This document shows, piece by piece, positions 1 through 9,379 of a stretch of 64,000 bases of DNA. The stretch spans positions 1 to 64,000 of the forward strand of contig NZ_FMAY01000011.1 in NCBI RefSeq assembly GCF_900094925.1, given 5' to 3'. The position numbers were made by a program, and so were the translations under genes. Under the pieces are notes generated by a model. The model had not been told where the DNA came from and did no database searches. It saw nothing but the letters and a program-made list of their open reading frames with translations. Position 1 is the first letter of the stretch. Every line of letters starts with the position of its first letter. This DNA comes from Kosakonia oryzendophytica (GTDB taxonomy: Bacteria; Pseudomonadota; Gammaproteobacteria; Enterobacterales; Enterobacteriaceae).

Positions 1-191
1 AGATGTACATGATCTGGCTGAACATTTAGCTCCAGAACCTCACAATCCTTTATTCCGCAGAGAATGTAGATTGTCCTGTAAAGTTCCTTGCCCAACTTAT
101 CTTTCAGGATCCTGAAACGGTACTTAGGCGTCCAGACTATGTGGTATTTACAACGCCAATATACATGTGATGAACTCCTGTAAAGCCCCAT
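1..191 (-). CDS. tnpA: IS200-type transposase TnpA, N-terminal part (cut by window edge)
   Basis: The reading frame starts at an ATG at 191 (complement) behind a good AAAAGGAG-type ribosome site and runs off the window without a stop. The visible 63 residues begin MGLYRSSSHVYWRCKYHIVW and contain the characteristic KYHIVWTPKYR segment of IS200/IS605-family Y1 transposases. At the very edge lies PDHVH, which gives the histidine-hydrophobe-histidine (HUH) metal-binding motif of this single-strand transposase family. The catalytic tyrosine would lie further on, outside the window, so intactness cannot be judged. Family identity is clear from sequence recall; the exact IS name is inference. Confidence 0.9.
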   Translation of the reverse strand, partial: MGLYRSSSHVYWRCKYHIVWTPKYRFRILKDKLGKELYRTIYILCGIKDCEVLELNVQPDHVH

Positions 192-278
192 GTCGGTTTG
201 TCTCCTTTTACTTGTGGTGAGTAAGCAGAGATATTCCGGCATGGGCATTCTTCAGGCTATAGCCTTACAGGATCAATC

Positions 279-299
279 ACCACCTCCCCAGGAGGTGGT
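279..299. repeat. IS200 subterminal hairpin
   Basis: ACCACCTCC-CCA-GGAGGTGGT forms a perfect 9-bp stem with a 3-base loop. In the IS200/IS605 family such a hairpin near the left end is the DNA structure recognised by TnpA on the single strand. The cleavage site lies near it but cannot be fixed from one copy. Confidence 0.7.
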
Positions 300-314
300 T
301 TAGGGGTGACAATG

Positions 315-342
315 AAAAAGCCTTGCGAAAGCAAGGCTTTTT
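315..342. terminator. Rho-independent terminator of slyA (bidirectional)
   Basis: AAAAAGCCTTGC-GAAA-GCAAGGCTTTTT is a perfect stem with a stable GAAA tetraloop, flanked by A and T runs on both sides. It begins four bases past the slyA stop codon and can end transcription from either direction, which also shields slyA from the IS element. Confidence 0.85.
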
Positions 343-346
343 AGTG

Positions 347-787
347 TCAGTCTCGCGACTGGAGTTCGTTGATATTGTGTTCGAGTCGGGCGATCATCTT
401 TATTAACTGATCCAGTTCCTCGGTCGAAATTCCCTGGAGAATTTCCCCCCGCGTTTTCCGGATGACCGTTTCCATCTCTTCTATGATGGGCGCGGCTTTT
501 TCAGTCAATTTGATCCGCTTAGCACGGCGGTCGTTGGCACATGTCTGGCGGGAAATAAGCCCCTTATCTTCCAGTTGGTCCAGCGTACGCACCAGCGAGG
601 GCTGCTCGATGCCAATCGCTTTAGCCAGTTGAATTTGCGACTGCTCGGGCGGCAACTGATGAATATTATGTAGCGTTACCCAGTGAGTCTGCGTTAATTC
701 CAGAGGTTTCAGGCGATGGTCAATCAAAGCGCGCCACACGCGCACTAAGCGTGCCAGATCAGAACCTAATGGCGATTCCAATTTCAT
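347..787 (-). CDS. slyA: MarR-family transcriptional regulator SlyA
   Basis: A 146-residue winged-helix regulator nearly identical to enterobacterial SlyA (E. coli protein 144 aa). SlyA binds as a dimer to AT-rich sites, usually relieving H-NS silencing of virulence and envelope genes, and responds to small aromatic ligands. The recognition-helix region (about residues 50-75, [17 protein letters not shown]) and the wing ([10 protein letters not shown]) are intact. The ATG at 787 follows AAGGAG. A SlyA-type operator lies 11 bases upstream, suggesting autoregulation. It is divergent from ydhIJK, as in E. coli. SlyA is a plausible regulator for the omptin and autotransporter genes here, but no site was proven at those loci. 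Confidence 0.97.
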   Translation of the reverse strand: MKLESPLGSDLARLVRVWRALIDHRLKPLELTQTHWVTLHNIHQLPPEQSQIQLAKAIGIEQPSLVRTLDQLEDKGLISRQTCANDRRAKRIKLTEKAAPIIEEMETVIRKTRGEILQGISTEELDQLIKMIARLEHNINELQSRD

Positions 788-797
788 CTCCTTATAA

Positions 798-809
798 TTA
801 GCTTGCTAA
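798..809. promoter_or_regulatory. SlyA operator-like site
   Basis: TTAGCTTGCTAA matches the known SlyA consensus TTAGCAAGCTAA except for the two central bases. It lies just upstream of the slyA ribosome site, in the position expected for autorepression, and could also affect the divergent ydhI promoter. Confidence 0.7.
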
Positions 810-975
810 GTTATTATACTCATTTTAGAATAGTTTGCAGTATTTATATTGGTAAAACAAATGTATTGCTGCACTCGTCAGGGCTTACGCTAAGGATCCT
901 CCGCTTTAGCACGGCGTCATTTTTACCGCCTACCGCCCGCCCGGCGATTCGCCCGACCGCACAGGACATAAACGC

Positions 976-1212
976 GTGAAGTTAACTTCCAGTACCCCAG
1001 AATTACCCCTGCAGGACCTGATTTTTGGCGCATCGATTTACTTTCCCCCTTTGTGTAAGGCAGTCATGCTGGGCTTTCTGCTTTGGCTTGTTGCCCACCG
1101 TTTGTTGCGCGACTGGATCTACGCTGGCGATATCTGGCATCCCATCCTGATGGATCTTTCACTGTTTGTTATAGCGCTTAGCCTCTCCCTTGGCCTGTTG
1201 ATTGTGGGGTAA
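976..1212 (+). CDS. ydhI: DUF1656 small inner-membrane protein YdhI
   Basis: A 78-residue protein of the DUF1656 family, the same length as E. coli YdhI, starting at GTG 976. Two hydrophobic stretches (about residues 25-45 and 55-77) make it a small inner-membrane protein. Members of this family, such as AaeX, are always encoded first in operons with an HlyD-type adaptor and a FUSC permease; their own role is unknown. The stop is two bases before ydhJ, so translation is likely coupled. It is divergently transcribed from slyA. Confidence 0.93.
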   Translation: MKLTSSTPELPLQDLIFGASIYFPPLCKAVMLGFLLWLVAHRLLRDWIYAGDIWHPILMDLSLFVIALSLSLGLLIVG

Positions 1213-1214
1213 TT

Positions 1215-2075
1215 ATGAGTCTGAAATCGCTAAAATACTTTTCTACCTTACCGGTGCTGGCCGTAGCGATTGTCGCCGCGTGGTGGATGTGGAATGAGTA
1301 TATGCAGTCACCATGGACCCGTGACGGCAAAGTACGCGCTGAACAGGTCAGCATCACGCCCCAGGTTTCCGGCAGTATCAGGGAACTCAACGTTCGCGAT
1401 AATCAGTCCGTAAAAGCGGGCGATACGCTCTTTCGCATCGACGAAACACCCTACCGCATTGCGGTACTGAATGCCGAAGCCCAACTGGCAAAAGCGCAAA
1501 CGGAGCAGGCGAAAGCCAATAACGAAGCCAACCGCCGCCGCCACCTTTCGCAAAACTACATCTCTGCTGAAGATCTCGATACTGCCAATATTAGTGTAAA
1601 AGCGGCACAAGCGAGCGTTGCTGCTGCCGACGCGCAACTCGCGCAGGCAAAATGGCAGCTTGCGCAGACCACAGTCAAAGCACCGGTCGATGGCTGGGTC
1701 ACCAATCTGACCACGCGCAACGGCAACTACGCTACCGCCGGGCAACCGGTATTTGCGCTGGTGGATAGCCACTCGTTTTATGTGATGGGGTATTTTGAAG
1801 AGACCAAACTACGCCATATTCGTACCGGTGCCCCGGCAAAAATCGTGCTTTACAGCGGTAATGCCACGTTACAGGGTCACGTCGAGAGTATCGGTCGCGC
1901 CATTTACGATCAGAGCATAGAAACCGACAGCGGGCTGGTACCGGATATTAAGCCCAACGTGCCCTGGGTACGTCTGGCACAACGCGTACCTGTACGCATT
2001 CGTTTTGATACACTGCCCGATGACTTGACGCTGGTTTCCGGTACCACCTGCACCGTGGCGATTGGCGTCCCCTGA
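1215..2075 (+). CDS. ydhJ: HlyD-family membrane fusion protein YdhJ
   Basis: A 286-residue periplasmic adaptor anchored by an N-terminal membrane helix (residues about 8-25, [15 protein letters not shown]). Biotinyl-lipoyl-like halves flank an alpha-helical hairpin rich in Ala, Gln and Lys (about residues 85-145), the layout of HlyD/EmrA/AaeA adaptors. It should bridge the permease YdhK to an outer-membrane channel such as TolC, which is not encoded here. It overlaps the next gene by one base (TGATG). Substrate is unknown; relatives export aromatic carboxylic acids. Confidence 0.93.
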   Translation: MSLKSLKYFSTLPVLAVAIVAAWWMWNEYMQSPWTRDGKVRAEQVSITPQVSGSIRELNVRDNQSVKAGDTLFRIDETPYRIAVLNAEAQLAKAQTEQAKANNEANRRRHLSQNYISAEDLDTANISVKAAQASVAAADAQLAQAKWQLAQTTVKAPVDGWVTNLTTRNGNYATAGQPVFALVDSHSFYVMGYFEETKLRHIRTGAPAKIVLYSGNATLQGHVESIGRAIYDQSIETDSGLVPDIKPNVPWVRLAQRVPVRIRFDTLPDDLTLVSGTTCTVAIGVP

Positions 2076-4087
2076 TGAAATCCTCCTTCGCGCTCTGGCA
2101 CAACCTGCCGTGGGTAAAAGCCACGACAGGTCAGTGGCGCTACGCGCTGCGCAACGGTATCGCGATGTGTCTGGCGCTAACGGTGGCCTACTTTCTTGAC
2201 CTTGATGAACCCTACTGGGCCATGACCTCCGCCGCCGTGGTGAGTTTTCCGACCGTCGGTGGTGTGATCAGCAAAAGTCTTGGTCGCATTGCCGGTAGCC
2301 TGCTCGGTGCGTGCGCAGCGCTGATGATTGCGGGTCAGACGCTGAATGATCCGTGGTTGTTTTTGTTCACCATGTCCGGCTGGATTGCGCTTTGCACCTG
2401 GGCCTGCGCGCAGTTCGCGAATAATGTCGCTTATGCTTTTCAACTGGCGGGTTATACGGCGGCAATCATCGCGTTTGCGATGGTCAATATTACCGACATT
2501 ACCGAACTGTGGGACATCGCGCAGGCGCGTGTTTGCGAAGTGATACTGGGGATCCTGTGCGGCGGCATGATGATGATGCTCCTTCCCGGCACCGCTGATG
2601 GGCCTGCGCTGCTCTCGGCGCTAAAAAAAATGCATGCCCGCCTGCTGGAACATGCCAGTCTGCTCTGGCAACCGGAAACCACCGATGCGATTCGTAGCGC
2701 CCATGAAAGCGTGATAGGCCAGATCCTCACGACCAACTTGCTACGTATTCAGGCGTTCTGGAGTCATTACCGCTTTCGTCGGCAAAACACATTGATGACC
2801 TGGCTATTGCACCAGCAGCTGCGCATGACCAGTGTGATCTCCAGCCTGCGCAGGATGTTGTTAAACTGGCCCGATGCACCGGCTCACCTGCGCCCGGTGC
2901 TGGAGCAACTGCTAGCTGCGCTGTCCCACCCGCAAACCGACGCTCTGACCGTGGCGCGCATTATTGCCCCTATTGCCCCTACCGATGCGGCAGATTACCG
3001 CCACCAGGCATTCTGGCTACGGTTACGCTATTTTTGCCGTCTATACCTGCTCAGTAGCCGCTGGTTAGCCCGTGTGGAGAATGCATCACCGATCAGCGTT
3101 TATACCCCGCCACGCAGCCCGGGGCTGATGCGCTACACCGATAATGTCGAGGCGCTGCTGAGCGGAGTCCGGACGTTTTTCGCCCTCGGTCTGGTTGGCG
3201 CGTGGAGCATTACCACCCAGTGGGAATACGGTTCTGCGGCGTTGACGCTGGCGGCTATCAGTTGTGTGCTTTACTCCGTCTCACCTGCACCGTTTAACTC
3301 GCTGACACTACTGTTGCGCACCTTATTGCTGCTCTCGTTGTTCAGTTTCGTCGTGAAATTTGGCCTGATGGTGCAAGTCAGCGAGCTGTGGTCCTTTTTA
3401 CTGTTTCTGTTCCCTCTTCTCACCACAATGCAGTTATTGAAATTACAGATGCCTAAACGGGCCGGATTGTGGGGGCAGTTGATCGTATTTATGGGATCGT
3501 TTATTGCCGTCACCAATCCGCCGGTGTACGACTTTGCTGATTTTTTAAATGACAACCTGGCGAAGATCCTCGGCGTTGCGCTGGCGTGGCTGGCATTTGC
3601 CGTGTTGCGTCCCGGCTCAGATGCCCGCAAGAGCCGCCGCCAGATCCACGCGTTACGGCGAAACTTTGTTGATCAGCTTAGTGCCAGGCCGCATCTGGAT
3701 GAGCATGAATTCGAGTCAGTGGTTTATCACCATATCAGCCGGCTCAGCAACAGTCAGGATGCGCTGGCGCGTCGCTGGTTATTACGCTGGGGTGTGGTGT
3801 TACTGAACTGCTCGCATGTGGTATGGCAATTGCGCGACTGGGAAAGCCGTTCCGATCCGCTGACTCGGGTGCGGGATCGCTGCATTGCTTTACTGAATGA
3901 TGTGATGAGTGAGCGTGGCGTTCAGCAACGAACGCTGTCCGCCACGCTGGCAGAGCTGCAACGGATTTGCGCTGCGCTTGGTACGCACCACCAGCCCGCA
4001 GCACGAGAACTGGCTTCCGTTATCTGGCGCTTGTATTGCGCATTGTCGCAGCTGGAGCAGGCGCCAGCCCCCGGAACGCTTACTTAA
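2075..4087 (+). CDS. ydhK: FUSC-family inner-membrane efflux permease YdhK
   Basis: A 670-residue permease with the FUSC (aromatic acid exporter, AaeB-like) layout: an N-terminal membrane block (about residues 25-165), a soluble middle region, a second membrane block (about 360-510) and a soluble C-terminal domain. Together with YdhI and YdhJ it forms a predicted tripartite efflux system. The start overlaps the ydhJ stop by one base and the gene ends convergently with sodC, overlapping it by eight bases. Export of aromatic or xenobiotic acids is inferred from AaeB homology. Confidence 0.93.
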   Translation: MKSSFALWHNLPWVKATTGQWRYALRNGIAMCLALTVAYFLDLDEPYWAMTSAAVVSFPTVGGVISKSLGRIAGSLLGACAALMIAGQTLNDPWLFLFTMSGWIALCTWACAQFANNVAYAFQLAGYTAAIIAFAMVNITDITELWDIAQARVCEVILGILCGGMMMMLLPGTADGPALLSALKKMHARLLEHASLLWQPETTDAIRSAHESVIGQILTTNLLRIQAFWSHYRFRRQNTLMTWLLHQQLRMTSVISSLRRMLLNWPDAPAHLRPVLEQLLAALSHPQTDALTVARIIAPIAPTDAADYRHQAFWLRLRYFCRLYLLSSRWLARVENASPISVYTPPRSPGLMRYTDNVEALLSGVRTFFALGLVGAWSITTQWEYGSAALTLAAISCVLYSVSPAPFNSLTLLLRTLLLLSLFSFVVKFGLMVQVSELWSFLLFLFPLLTTMQLLKLQMPKRAGLWGQLIVFMGSFIAVTNPPVYDFADFLNDNLAKILGVALAWLAFAVLRPGSDARKSRRQIHALRRNFVDQLSARPHLDEHEFESVVYHHISRLSNSQDALARRWLLRWGVVLLNCSHVVWQLRDWESRSDPLTRVRDRCIALLNDVMSERGVQQRTLSATLAELQRICAALGTHHQPAARELASVIWRLYCALSQLEQAPAPGTLT

Positions 4088-4601
4088 TCACTCCACAGGC
4101 AAAACGTGCGCCACCGCCCCCCAAAGGTTTCGGTTGATCGGACATATTATCGCCGCCAACATGCACCATCAGGGCTTTGTCCTTCACGTCAGCCAGCTTT
4201 TTCAGCCTTGGAGCCACCACTGCCTGCGTGGCTTTACCCTCATTATTCACCACCAGCACCGGGAGATCCCCTAAGTGCCCTGCGCCTTCCGGCCCTTCAT
4301 GCTTGCCGGTATGGTGAGGGTCAAGGTGACCACCTGCCGCTTCTGCTGCAGAAGGTTTCCCCTCTTTTGTCGCAGGTTCACAGCTCCCTTTGGCATGGAC
4401 ATGAAAACCATGCTCTCCGGGCGGTAGTGCTTTCAGATCCGGGGCGAATTCCAGACCTTTGTCCGTTTCACTGATCTTCACCGTACCGATAGACTGCCCG
4501 ATGCCCTGAGCAGTGACGAGATGCATATCCACTTCTTCACTGGCGGCCTGCGCGCCTGCGCAGACCAACAATGCCAACATGGCCAGACTAAAACGCTTCA
4601 T
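4080..4601 (-). CDS. sodC: Periplasmic Cu,Zn superoxide dismutase SodC
   Basis: A 173-residue precursor with a Sec signal peptide ([19 protein letters not shown]) followed by a complete Cu,Zn-SOD. Copper and zinc ligands are visible: HGFHVHAKG, the loop [20 protein letters not shown] with its Asp, and MVHVGGDN near the C terminus. The two structural cysteines (GSCEP and RFACG) are present for the conserved disulfide. The enzyme dismutates superoxide in the periplasm in stationary phase. A ribosome site (AGGAGG) precedes the ATG. The 3' end overlaps ydhK convergently. Confidence 0.96.
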   Translation of the reverse strand: MKRFSLAMLALLVCAGAQAASEEVDMHLVTAQGIGQSIGTVKISETDKGLEFAPDLKALPPGEHGFHVHAKGSCEPATKEGKPSAAEAAGGHLDPHHTGKHEGPEGAGHLGDLPVLVVNNEGKATQAVVAPRLKKLADVKDKALMVHVGGDNMSDQPKPLGGGGARFACGVIK

Positions 4602-4681
4602 ATGACCTCCTTTGATTCACTTTTACCCTGTAAGTCTAAACCAGGGTAAAAGATTTCACCGGAAAGTCGCCGTTTCAGCCA

Positions 4682-5578
4682 TCACGGCACATCAAAGCCC
4701 AGCGCAGCTTTGCGGATACGGAACCACTGCTGGCGGGTCATCTGCAGCGCCTCAGCCCCCAGCGCAGAGCGTACACGCTCAATTTTACCGGAGCCAATAA
4801 TCGGTAACGGTTGTGACGGCAGACGCATCACCCAGGCATAGACCACCTGCTCGATGGTTTCGGCATTCAGCTCCTGCGCCACCGTCGCCAGAACATCCCG
4901 TAACGTCTGGCATTCAGGATCGTTGAACAAGCGCCCGCCGCCCAGGCAGGACCAGGCCATAGGGCGGATGCGCAGTTGTTGCAATTGATCAAGGGTGCCG
5001 TCCAGCAACAACGGCTGATGCACCGGAGAGATTTCAACCTGGTTGGTGGCCAGGGTAAACGGCAGGCGTGATTGCAACAGGGAAAACTGCGCCGGGGTAA
5101 AATTGGATACACCAAAATGGCGGACTTTTCCGCTTTGATGCAGCGTCAAAAACGCCTCCGCAACCTCATCGGCATCCATCAACGGATCCGGGCGATGTAT
5201 CAGTAGCAAGTCGAGATAATCCGTGGCGAGATTCATCAGCGACTGTTCGGCGCTACGAATAATATGGTCGCGATCGGTAATGTAATGACCAATCACATGT
5301 TCCGGTTTCGCGGTGGTGGCAATACCACACTTGCTGACAATCTCCATACGCGAGCGTAAGTGCGGCGCAAGTTTCAATGCTTCGCCAAATGTCGCTTCAC
5401 ATTGATAGCCGCCATAGATATCAGCGTGATCGACAGTGGTTACCCCTAAATCAAGGTGGGATTCAATAAAGCTTGCCAGCTGTTGGGGAGAGAACTGCCA
5501 CTCCATTAAACGCCAGTAGCCCATGACAAAACGGGAGAACTCCGGACCTTGCGGCGCAAGGGCAATACGTTGAACCAT
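4682..5578 (-). CDS. ydhF: Aldo/keto reductase YdhF
   Basis: A 298-residue TIM-barrel oxidoreductase of the aldo/keto reductase superfamily. The catalytic tetrad is visible: Asp50 and Tyr55 in DHADIYGGY, Lys83 in VSKCG and His128 in LLIHRPDP. The C-terminal IGSGKIERV segment is the NADPH phosphate-binding loop. The physiological substrate is not known. It reads in the same direction as ydhL, with 48 bases between ydhL's stop and its own start. Confidence 0.93.
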   Translation of the reverse strand: MVQRIALAPQGPEFSRFVMGYWRLMEWQFSPQQLASFIESHLDLGVTTVDHADIYGGYQCEATFGEALKLAPHLRSRMEIVSKCGIATTAKPEHVIGHYITDRDHIIRSAEQSLMNLATDYLDLLLIHRPDPLMDADEVAEAFLTLHQSGKVRHFGVSNFTPAQFSLLQSRLPFTLATNQVEISPVHQPLLLDGTLDQLQQLRIRPMAWSCLGGGRLFNDPECQTLRDVLATVAQELNAETIEQVVYAWVMRLPSQPLPIIGSGKIERVRSALGAEALQMTRQQWFRIRKAALGFDVP

Positions 5579-5626
5579 AACGGTTTCCTCGAAGGTAATT
5601 TCCGTTGATTATACGCATTTAGTCGG

Positions 5627-5866
5627 TCAAAACAGTGAAGGTTGCTGAGGTTCTTCTGCCGGAAGGGATTTGTTCGCACGCATTTTGCGCTGAAAGCGTT
5701 GATGGCACAGGCGCAGGACCTCCTGCTTTTGCGTATCGGTCATTCGTTGCCAGTTGAAACGCTCATCACGGCTGCGCATACAGCCGCGGCAATAGCCTTT
5801 TTCATCCGACTGGCAGATGCCACGGCACGGGCTCTGGATAGGGAAAAACTCCAGTTGTTCTGGCAC
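5627..5866 (-). CDS. ydhL: DUF1289 protein YdhL
   Basis: A 79-residue protein, the same length as E. coli YdhL. The start is set at GTG 5866, directly behind AGGAGAGG; a longer frame opens upstream but would cross the NemR operator region. The conserved cysteine cluster CRGICQSDEKGYCRGCMRS (residues about 14-32) is the DUF1289 signature, probably a small metal-binding fold. Function is unknown. It is divergent from nemR, and the shared control region suggests co-regulation by NemR. Confidence 0.9.
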   Translation of the reverse strand: MPEQLEFFPIQSPCRGICQSDEKGYCRGCMRSRDERFNWQRMTDTQKQEVLRLCHQRFQRKMRANKSLPAEEPQQPSLF

Positions 5867-5960
5867 TGTCCTCTCCTGCGATAGACGCGTTATCTCTACT
5901 ATTGAAGACTGCATACCGGCAACGCGCAACCCGAAAAGCGCATTGTTTGCTACTTGCAAC

Positions 5961-5974
5961 AGACCAATCGGTCT
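5961..5974. promoter_or_regulatory. NemR operator
   Basis: AGACC-AATC-GGTCT is an inverted repeat with 5-bp arms, matching the NemR box known from E. coli (TAGACC...GGTCTA). It lies 15 bases before the nemR start between nemR and ydhL, where a repressor would block both divergent promoters. Confidence 0.85.
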
Positions 5975-5988
5975 AGTACATTATCGCC

Positions 5989-6582
5989 ATGAACAGACAT
6001 ACCGAACACGATACACGCGAACATTTACTGGCTACCGGCGAGCGGCTCTGTATGCATCGCGGGTTTACCGGCATGGGCCTGAGCGAATTACTGAAAACAG
6101 CGGAAGTGCCGAAAGGCTCTTTCTATCACTATTTTCGCTCCAAAGAGGCGTTCGGTGTGGCATTGCTTGAGCGTCATTATGCGGGTTATCACCAGCGGCT
6201 GATCACCCATTTCGCCAGCGGTGCTGGAAACTATCGCGACAGGCTGCTGGCCTATTACCAGGAAACGCTCAACCAGTTTTGTCAGCAGGGCATTATTAGC
6301 GGCTGTCTGACGGTGAAGCTTTCTGCGGAGGTGTGTGATCTGTCAGAGGATATGCGCACAGCAATGGATAAAGGCGCAAGCCGTATCATCGTTCTGCTCA
6401 GCGATGCGCTGGAAAAAGGCCGTGCCGAGCGAAGCCTGACCTTTTCTGGTGAGGCATTAACACAGGCGCAGGTCTTGTACTCGCTCTGGCTGGGTGCGAA
6501 CCTGCAGGCGAAGATTTCCCGTAGCGCCCTGCCGCTGGAAAGCGCGCTGGCGCACGCGAAAACCATTATTGCGACGCCTTAG
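5989..6582 (+). CDS. nemR: TetR-family electrophile/hypochlorite-sensing repressor NemR
   Basis: A 197-residue TetR regulator (E. coli NemR 199 aa). The helix-turn-helix spans about residues 28-48 ([20 protein letters not shown]). The redox-sensing Cys106 is present in ISGCLTVK, and Cys98 lies nearby. NemR releases DNA on modification by N-ethylmaleimide, quinones, methylglyoxal or hypochlorous acid. It heads the nemR-nemA-gloA unit and carries its operator just upstream. Confidence 0.96.
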   Translation: MNRHTEHDTREHLLATGERLCMHRGFTGMGLSELLKTAEVPKGSFYHYFRSKEAFGVALLERHYAGYHQRLITHFASGAGNYRDRLLAYYQETLNQFCQQGIISGCLTVKLSAEVCDLSEDMRTAMDKGASRIIVLLSDALEKGRAERSLTFSGEALTQAQVLYSLWLGANLQAKISRSALPLESALAHAKTIIATP

Positions 6583-6612
6583 TTACTCGGGCGTTTTTAT
6601 TTCACCTTTTAC

Positions 6613-6627
6613 TAGTCGACCGGTCTA
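6613..6627. promoter_or_regulatory. Candidate second NemR half-operator before nemA
   Basis: TAGTCGACCGGTCTA contains the right arm CGGTCTA of the NemR box and a perfect GACCGGTC core, 14 bases upstream of the nemA start. The left arm is degenerate compared with the main operator. It may be a secondary binding site or chance. Confidence 0.4.
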
Positions 6628-6640
6628 TTCAGGAGTTGTT

Positions 6641-7735
6641 ATGTCCAGTAAGTTATTCACGCCGCTGAAAATGGGCGCAATTACCGCACCGAACCGTGTT
6701 CTGATGGCGCCGCTGACACGCTTGCGCAGCATCGAACCCGGCGATATCCCCACGCCGTTGATGGCGGAGTATTATCGCCAGCGCGCCAGTTCCGGGCTGA
6801 TCATTAGCGAAGCAACACAAATATCAGCCCAGGCAAAAGGCTATGCCGGCGCACCCGGTCTGCATAGCGCGGAGCAAATCGCTGCGTGGAAAAAAATCAC
6901 GGATGCCGTGCACGGGGACAACGGTCGTATCGCCGTACAACTGTGGCATACCGGCCGTATCTCTCACACCAGTTTGCAGCCTGGCGGGCAAGCGCCGGTT
7001 GCGCCATCGGCTATCAGTGCCGGGACTCGCACTTCGCTGCGCGATGCTAACGGTAATGCAACGCGTGAAGATACGTCTATGCCGCGCGCACTGGAAACCA
7101 GTGAAATCCCGGGGATCGTTGACGACTTCCGTCAGGCTGTGGCCAACGCCCGTGAAGCCGGTTTTGACCTTGTAGAACTGCATTCTGCTCATGGTTATTT
7201 ACTGCATCAGTTCCTGTCGCCTTCTGCAAACCACCGTACAGATCAGTACGGCGGCAGCGTGGAAAATCGCGCCCGCCTGGTGTTGGAAGTTGTGGATGCC
7301 GTGAGCAAAGAGTGGAGCGCTGACAGAATTGGTATCCGTGTCTCGCCTATCGGTTCTTTCCAGAATACCGACAATGGCCCGAACGAAGAAGCCGATGCGC
7401 TGTATCTCATTGAAGAACTGGGTAAACGCGGTATCGCCTACCTGCATATGTCCGAACCAGACTGGGCAGGCGGCCAGCCTTATACGGATGCATTCCGTGA
7501 GAAAGTGCGCGCACGCTTCCACGGTCCAATCATCGGCGCTGGCGCTTACACCGTAGAGAAAGCCGAAGACCTGATCGGAAAAGGTCTGATTGATGCAGTC
7601 GCCTTTGGTCGCGCCTACATCGCCAACCCTGATCTGGTGAAACGCCTGCAACTGAAAGCCGAACTGAACCCGCAGCGCCCGGAAACCTTCTATGGCGGCG
7701 GCGCTGAAGGCTACACCGATTACCCCGTGCTGTGA
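6641..7735 (+). CDS. nemA: N-ethylmaleimide reductase NemA (Old Yellow Enzyme family)
   Basis: A 364-residue FMN-dependent ene-reductase. The start is placed at ATG 6641 behind AGGAG, giving [14 protein letters not shown] as in E. coli; the open frame extends 147 bases further up through nemR and is not real. The PLTRLRS flavin region, the substrate-binding [13 protein letters not shown] segment (about residues 180-192) and the C-terminal GAYTVEKAE and [12 protein letters not shown] phosphate-binding segments are intact. It reduces NEM, quinones, nitro compounds and other electrophiles with NADPH. It lies 58 bases after nemR. Confidence 0.96.
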   Translation: MSSKLFTPLKMGAITAPNRVLMAPLTRLRSIEPGDIPTPLMAEYYRQRASSGLIISEATQISAQAKGYAGAPGLHSAEQIAAWKKITDAVHGDNGRIAVQLWHTGRISHTSLQPGGQAPVAPSAISAGTRTSLRDANGNATREDTSMPRALETSEIPGIVDDFRQAVANAREAGFDLVELHSAHGYLLHQFLSPSANHRTDQYGGSVENRARLVLEVVDAVSKEWSADRIGIRVSPIGSFQNTDNGPNEEADALYLIEELGKRGIAYLHMSEPDWAGGQPYTDAFREKVRARFHGPIIGAGAYTVEKAEDLIGKGLIDAVAFGRAYIANPDLVKRLQLKAELNPQRPETFYGGGAEGYTDYPVL

Positions 7736-7754
7736 TCCTCTGATTGTTCATTGA

Positions 7755-7777
7755 TAGCGGCGGCTTTCCGCCGCTAT
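7755..7777. terminator. Hairpin between nemA and gloA
   Basis: TAGCGGCGG-CTTTC-CGCCGCTA forms a strong stem, but only TACTAAAA follows rather than a T run. It may be an attenuator or RNA-processing site in the nemRA-gloA transcript rather than a full terminator. Confidence 0.5.
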
Positions 7778-7829
7778 ACTAAAACAGTGTTTCTGACCGG
7801 AACGGTAAACCATTTAAAAAGAGGACATT

Positions 7830-8237
7830 ATGCGCTTACTTCACACTATGCTGCGCGTCGGCGACCTGCAACGCTCCATCGATTTCTACACCAACGTGCT
7901 GGGCATGACGTTACTGCGTACCAGTGAAAACCCGGAATACAAATATTCGCTGGCGTTTGTGGGTTACGGCCCGGAAACTGAAGAAGCCGTGATTGAGCTG
8001 ACCTATAACTGGGGTGTGGACAGCTATGAACTGGGGACAGCCTATGGTCACATTGCCCTGAGCGTGCCAAACGCCGCAGAAGCCTGTGAAGCGATCCGCA
8101 AAAACGGCGGCAACGTGACACGTGAAGCAGGTCCGGTCAAAGGCGGCACCACGGTTATCGCCTTTGTTGAAGATCCGGATGGATACAAGATCGAGCTGAT
8201 CGAAGAGAAAGATGCCGGCCACGGTTTAGGCAATTAA
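7830..8237 (+). CDS. gloA: Glyoxalase I (lactoylglutathione lyase) GloA
   Basis: A 135-residue nickel-type glyoxalase I that converts the methylglyoxal-glutathione hemithioacetal to S-lactoylglutathione. The four metal ligands are all visible: His5 (RLLHTML), Glu56 (AVIELTYN), His74 (YGHIAL) and Glu122 (KIELIEEK). The ATG follows AAGAGGA. Placement after nemRA links it to detoxification of reactive carbonyls sensed by NemR. Confidence 0.97.
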   Translation: MRLLHTMLRVGDLQRSIDFYTNVLGMTLLRTSENPEYKYSLAFVGYGPETEEAVIELTYNWGVDSYELGTAYGHIALSVPNAAEACEAIRKNGGNVTREAGPVKGGTTVIAFVEDPDGYKIELIEEKDAGHGLGN

Positions 8238-8243
8238 TGCTGC

Positions 8244-8269
8244 CGGGCGCGCTTTGCGCCCGTTGTTTT
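8244..8269 (+). terminator. Terminator after gloA
   Basis: CGGGCGC-GCTT-TGCGCCCG followed by TTGTTTT, six bases past the gloA stop. It separates gloA from rnt, though rnt may be read through. Confidence 0.7.
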
Positions 8270-8328
8270 ACATCCCTTCCTAAAATTTGCCATAATGCGC
8301 TGCCCTTTTTCCGTCTCAAGAGATCCTG

Positions 8329-8982
8329 ATGTCCGATAACGCTCAACTTACTGGTCTGTGCGACCGTTTTCGCGGCTTTTACCCTGTTGTCATCGATGTT
8401 GAAACCGCAGGGTTTAACGCCAAAACCGACGCGCTACTGGAAGTCGCCGCCATTACCTTAAAAATGGACGAACAAGGCTGGTTGATGCCTGACAGTACGC
8501 TGCATTTCCATGTTGAGCCATTTGAAGGGGCGAACCTGCAACCGGAAGCACTGGCGTTTAACGGTATCGATCCAACTAACCCGCTGCGCGGCGCGGTGAG
8601 TGAACACGATGCGCTGCACGCGATTTTTAAATTGGTGCGTAAGGGCATTAAAGACCAGGGATGTAACCGTGCGATTATGGTGGCCCATAACGCCACTTTT
8701 GATCACAGCTTCATGATGGCCGCTGCCGAGCGGGCATCACTGAAACGCAACCCCTTCCATCCGTTTGTCACCTTTGATACCGCTTCACTGAGTGGGCTGG
8801 CGCTGGGGCAGACGGTCCTCTCTAAAGCCTGTGCCGCTGCGGGCATTGCCTTTGACGCCACACAGGCGCACTCCGCCCTGTATGACACCGCCCAAACCGC
8901 CCTCCTGTTTTGTGAAATAGTCAACCGCTGGAAACGTCTTGGCGGTTGGCCATTACCGTTGGCTGAAGATCCTCAACCATAA
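8329..8982 (+). CDS. rnt: Ribonuclease T
   Basis: A 217-residue DEDD-family 3'-5' exoribonuclease (E. coli 215 aa) that trims tRNA, 5S and 23S rRNA 3' ends and turns over tRNA CCA ends. The catalytic residues are visible: Asp23 and Glu25 in VIDVETAGF, Asp in [10 protein letters not shown] and the His/Asp pair in [10 protein letters not shown]. The ATG follows AGAGATCC. In E. coli the next gene is lhr; here it is replaced by an omptin gene. Confidence 0.97.
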   Translation: MSDNAQLTGLCDRFRGFYPVVIDVETAGFNAKTDALLEVAAITLKMDEQGWLMPDSTLHFHVEPFEGANLQPEALAFNGIDPTNPLRGAVSEHDALHAIFKLVRKGIKDQGCNRAIMVAHNATFDHSFMMAAAERASLKRNPFHPFVTFDTASLSGLALGQTVLSKACAAAGIAFDATQAHSALYDTAQTALLFCEIVNRWKRLGGWPLPLAEDPQP

Positions 8983-9379
8983 ATACCAGAAATATTCTAT
9001 GCCGGTTGCATTCAGTGACCGGTTATTAACGCGGTCAATCGAAATTAGATAAACGTATATCGTTTTCTTAAACACTCCCTTCACATTCTTTTTCTACCAA
9101 CTTATCCATTATTAACAGATAAAAACACCACAAAACCCTCCCTCGACATCCTGAAAAAACTCGCCATTCACCTTTGGCAGATTAATTATCTCATTTCACT
9201 TAGCGGCATAAAAATATTATTAAGGCAGCCGATGATATTTTGGCGCACCTGAACGCTGTAAAAAACACATATATTAATTATGAATGAATTAACCCAACGC
9301 GTAATAATGGGTTATTTGTAATTTATTTCATGGTGAGCACAGAAAGACCCGCTTAATATATTTTGATGAAGGTGAAATA
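8983..9379. other. AT-rich control region upstream of omptin
   Basis: About 400 bases without a convincing gene, clearly more AT-rich than the flanks, which fits acquired DNA silenced by H-NS. It contains GTTAT-TTGTA-ATTTA at 9311-9325, which resembles the paired half-sites of a PhoP box (GTTTA, five bases, GTTTA). Omptins such as pgtE are PhoP-controlled in relatives. A short ATG frame of 13 codons at about 9280 is not supported. No lhr remnant was recognised. Confidence 0.5.

Larger units (their letters stand above)
1..310 (-). mobile_element. IS200-family insertion sequence, left-end portion
   Basis: The element enters from outside the window; its transposase start is at 191 and about 110 bases of leader lead to a subterminal hairpin at 279-299, as expected for the left end of IS200. 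No terminal inverted repeats or target duplication are expected for this family, so the outer boundary near 305-312 is an estimate. It sits just outside the slyA terminator, in what in E. coli is the convergent slyB/slyA interval, so it probably disrupts no gene. Long 5' leaders of IS200 are known to be folded and to be opposed by an antisense RNA (art200); this cannot be confirmed here. Confidence 0.75.

Noticed and set aside
279..299. Considered a rho-independent terminator rather than an IS end.
   Set aside because: No T run follows the stem on either strand, and its position relative to tnpA fits the IS200 left-end hairpin.
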